DNA of 64,000 nt from Diploscapter coronatus (lineage: Eukaryota > Nematoda > Chromadorea > Rhabditida > Rhabditidae), in NCBI GenBank assembly GCA_964036155.1, contig OZ038422.1, forward strand, positions 73,369,201 through 73,433,200, in the 5' to 3' direction. The position numbers were made by a program, and so were the translations under genes. A model generated the notes under the pieces. The model worked only from the letters and a program-made list of their open reading frames with translations. It had not been told where the DNA came from and searched no databases. Positions within the stretch are counted from its first letter, which is position 1. Every line of letters starts with the position of its first letter. Shown piece after piece: positions 62,011 through 64,000 of this stretch.

Positions 62011-64000
62011 TTTCTGTTTTCTCACCGCAAATTTACCGATCAATGAAGATTCTGGAAGAAAAACCGATAATTATCGATTTTCGACGAGTGTTTTCGAAAA
62101 TAGAAGTCTTGAAAGAGACGAGAATGAGATGGTTTGGAAGCGAAAGAAGGAGCTTTATATTTTGAGATTTCGTAGATTTTCGAAACAAAGGATCGATATT
62201 TTCTGGTAGGGATTTTGCTGGTGAAGAATATAGAACAAGACAAATTTTTAAGGAAATCGAAAAATGAAAAAGTGCGGGAAAGGCGAAAGTTGTGGAAATT
62301 GCTCAAAAATCTAGGATAAGTCATTGAAAAGGTTCGGATAGACTTTAAGGGATTTGATTTTATCGGATTTGGTAAAGTTTTGAAAAAAAAACAAACTATG
62401 AAATTCGAAAATGCGCGAAAAAAGCGAAAATAATAAATAGAGCAAGAGGTGTTGAAAAGTAACGTTGACACACCTGTAAATGCAGGACGATAATATCTTT
62501 CATTCTTCATCGGCTCGTTTCTCCAACATGTTCAAAATTTCAATTTTCGCTAACTCTTCAGAAGTCATGAGTAAACATTTCGGGTAAAAACTAATCTAGG
62601 GCGTTTTTCGATACCTCAGAATTCGAATCTAAAGTCCGATTTAACGGTAATTCTTTTGTTTTTATTGTAAACTTTGGTTTCTCATGGCATACTGTATTTC
62701 ATTGATCCGACTTTCAAATATCACTTATATTTATTTATTGACGTCTTTAGAGATTTGCATACAGAGCACACTTTGATCGCGACGTCACAGACCGCCAAAA
62801 GATCACCTTTAAAGGAAAGTGAAAATCGGGGTAAAAAGAAATAGAAAGCCGGGAAATAGTATGAAAAATCGGAAGAAAAAGAAATGATATCGAAAGATAA
62901 GTGGCTAGAGAAAAAGGAGACGACTATTAAAGATTCGCCGTTTTCTTTTGCACTCTCTTATATTCAAATGGTATTTCTAATTCACATGTATTCCATATTA
63001 TCAAGATGTCAGTCTATATCTTTAGAAATCAAATTAGAGATAGTTAGTTAGATGGTTAGAGAGGAGAAATTTAGAAATATCATATAGTAGCGAGAGACCC
63101 TGAGGAAGAACTTTGAATCTTCATTTGCATATGAAGCTGAGAATAAACAACTTTTGATAGTGAAGCAAAACTTTACGATGAAGAAAGTTTAATGGAGATC
63201 GAAAATTAGAATTTTACAAGAAATTCCTGAACTCTTAATACTTTGTAAAAACGAACCTTCAGGCACTTCTCTGCAATAGTCATGGAATCTTGAATGCTGA
63301 TACGGAAAATAAACCTCTTGAGCTGATGGTATATTCAGATATCCTTATCCAGATGAATGGTTTGTGAAGCCCTTTCGAACTTCAAACTGTTAAAGAAATC
63401 TACTTTATTGCTAGCTTTTAGCAATGGAGAAAATTTGAAAGTTTTTCCAGATACCATCAAGACAAACTCCATGCTCAAACACTCAAACTTTTTATTCTTT
63501 AGGCAAAAGGGAGTATCGCAATTTATAGAGAAAGTGCTCCAGGTCAAAAGATCACTCGAAAGAAGAGATGGTGATCGTGTAGTCTAGTCTGGTCTTTCCT
63601 GATCCTTGGTCTTTACTCTCTGTAGGTTATGAGTATAATGACGAATCATAATTTGAAATTTTTTGAATAAATCGAATCGTCTAGCATCACTGAAAATCTT
63701 CTGTTGAGGATATTTTCTGTGACTTTGTGAAACCTACAAGGTCACTGTAGAATTTTATATAAAATATTTTCATTGAGTGGACCTCTACGTCAGAGAGAAT
63801 ATTTCACTTTTAAAAGAATTTAAACTTGAAAGATTTCAAAACCTATCCGTCTAATTTGAACTTTGAAGTTTCACTTGCCCTTTCATAAAACTGATGCAAT
63901 CATTTTTCGTTCACGATCCTTTCACATGAATTGCACTTTCGGTTTACAAAAAATTCCAAGAACTTCCTAATATTTTCGATCGCAAAAATATCAGTCTCCT
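62011..64000. other. upstream of SSRP1, no gene seen
   Basis: Contains the SSRP1 promoter and a dispersed-repeat core at 62852-62868. A 156-codon frame on the minus strand (62040-62510) is Phe/Ser-rich without splice or conservation support. The right end may be flank of a gene outside the window. Confidence 0.35.

Noticed and set aside
62040..62510. 156-codon frame on the minus strand upstream of SSRP1
   Set aside because: Phe/Ser/Lys-rich translation typical of random AT-rich DNA, no splice structure, no recognised domain.

Overview
This window is nuclear DNA from a nematode. It is AT-rich. Genes are split by many small introns that end in TTTCAG or TTTTAG, with AATAAA poly(A) signals, nematode-type gene families and no bacterial gene organisation. 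Proteins were assembled by hand from exon phases, because almost no complete gene is a single open frame. I cannot name the species; the families are those of free-living rhabditid worms.

Layout, left to right. At 1-1499 (+) is the 3' end of a membrane transporter of the major facilitator superfamily. At 3254-10627 (+) is a globin with long N- and C-terminal extensions and a 2.8 kb first intron. At 11226-14493 (-) is a complete flavin-containing monooxygenase. About 5 kb without a convincing gene follows. At 19462-23721 (+) is a carboxylesterase with an intact catalytic triad and a predicted N-myristoylation/palmitoylation start instead of a signal peptide. At 24466-25810 (-) is a secreted or membrane CUB-like protein. 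At 26993-28948 and 32799-35016 (-) are two class-3 lipases with the same ten-exon structure. Between them lie a tiny unrecognised gene (29404-29844, +) and a kelch-repeat gene (29887-31428, -) that converge tail to tail. At 36992-38088 and 38867-41075 (-) are two related secreted cysteine-rich proteins, each with a TATA box. At 42853-about 47018 (-) is an ACSF2-like acyl-CoA synthetase. At 50579-56025 (-) is a 19-exon RING/B-box coiled-coil protein (RNF207/TRIM-like). At 56697-62010 (-) is the FACT-complex histone chaperone subunit SSRP1 with an HMG box. The last 2 kb holds no gene I can support.

By known family roles, FMO, carboxylesterase, class-3 lipases and CUB-like proteins are typical of worm intestine, detoxification and pathogen response, so the left half may be a loose accessory cluster. 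That is inference from family names only. SSRP1, the acyl-CoA synthetase and the RING/B-box gene look like conserved single-copy genes.

I did not find a clearly new multi-gene system. The most unusual items are a dispersed purine-rich repeat with a shared core (at least 13 copies), a structured candidate RNA inside an intron of the RING/B-box gene, the globin's splice site at its alternative stop codon, two GC-AG introns, a tail-to-tail gene pair whose stop codons overlap their poly(A) signals, and single-base frame breaks in the transporter and kelch genes.
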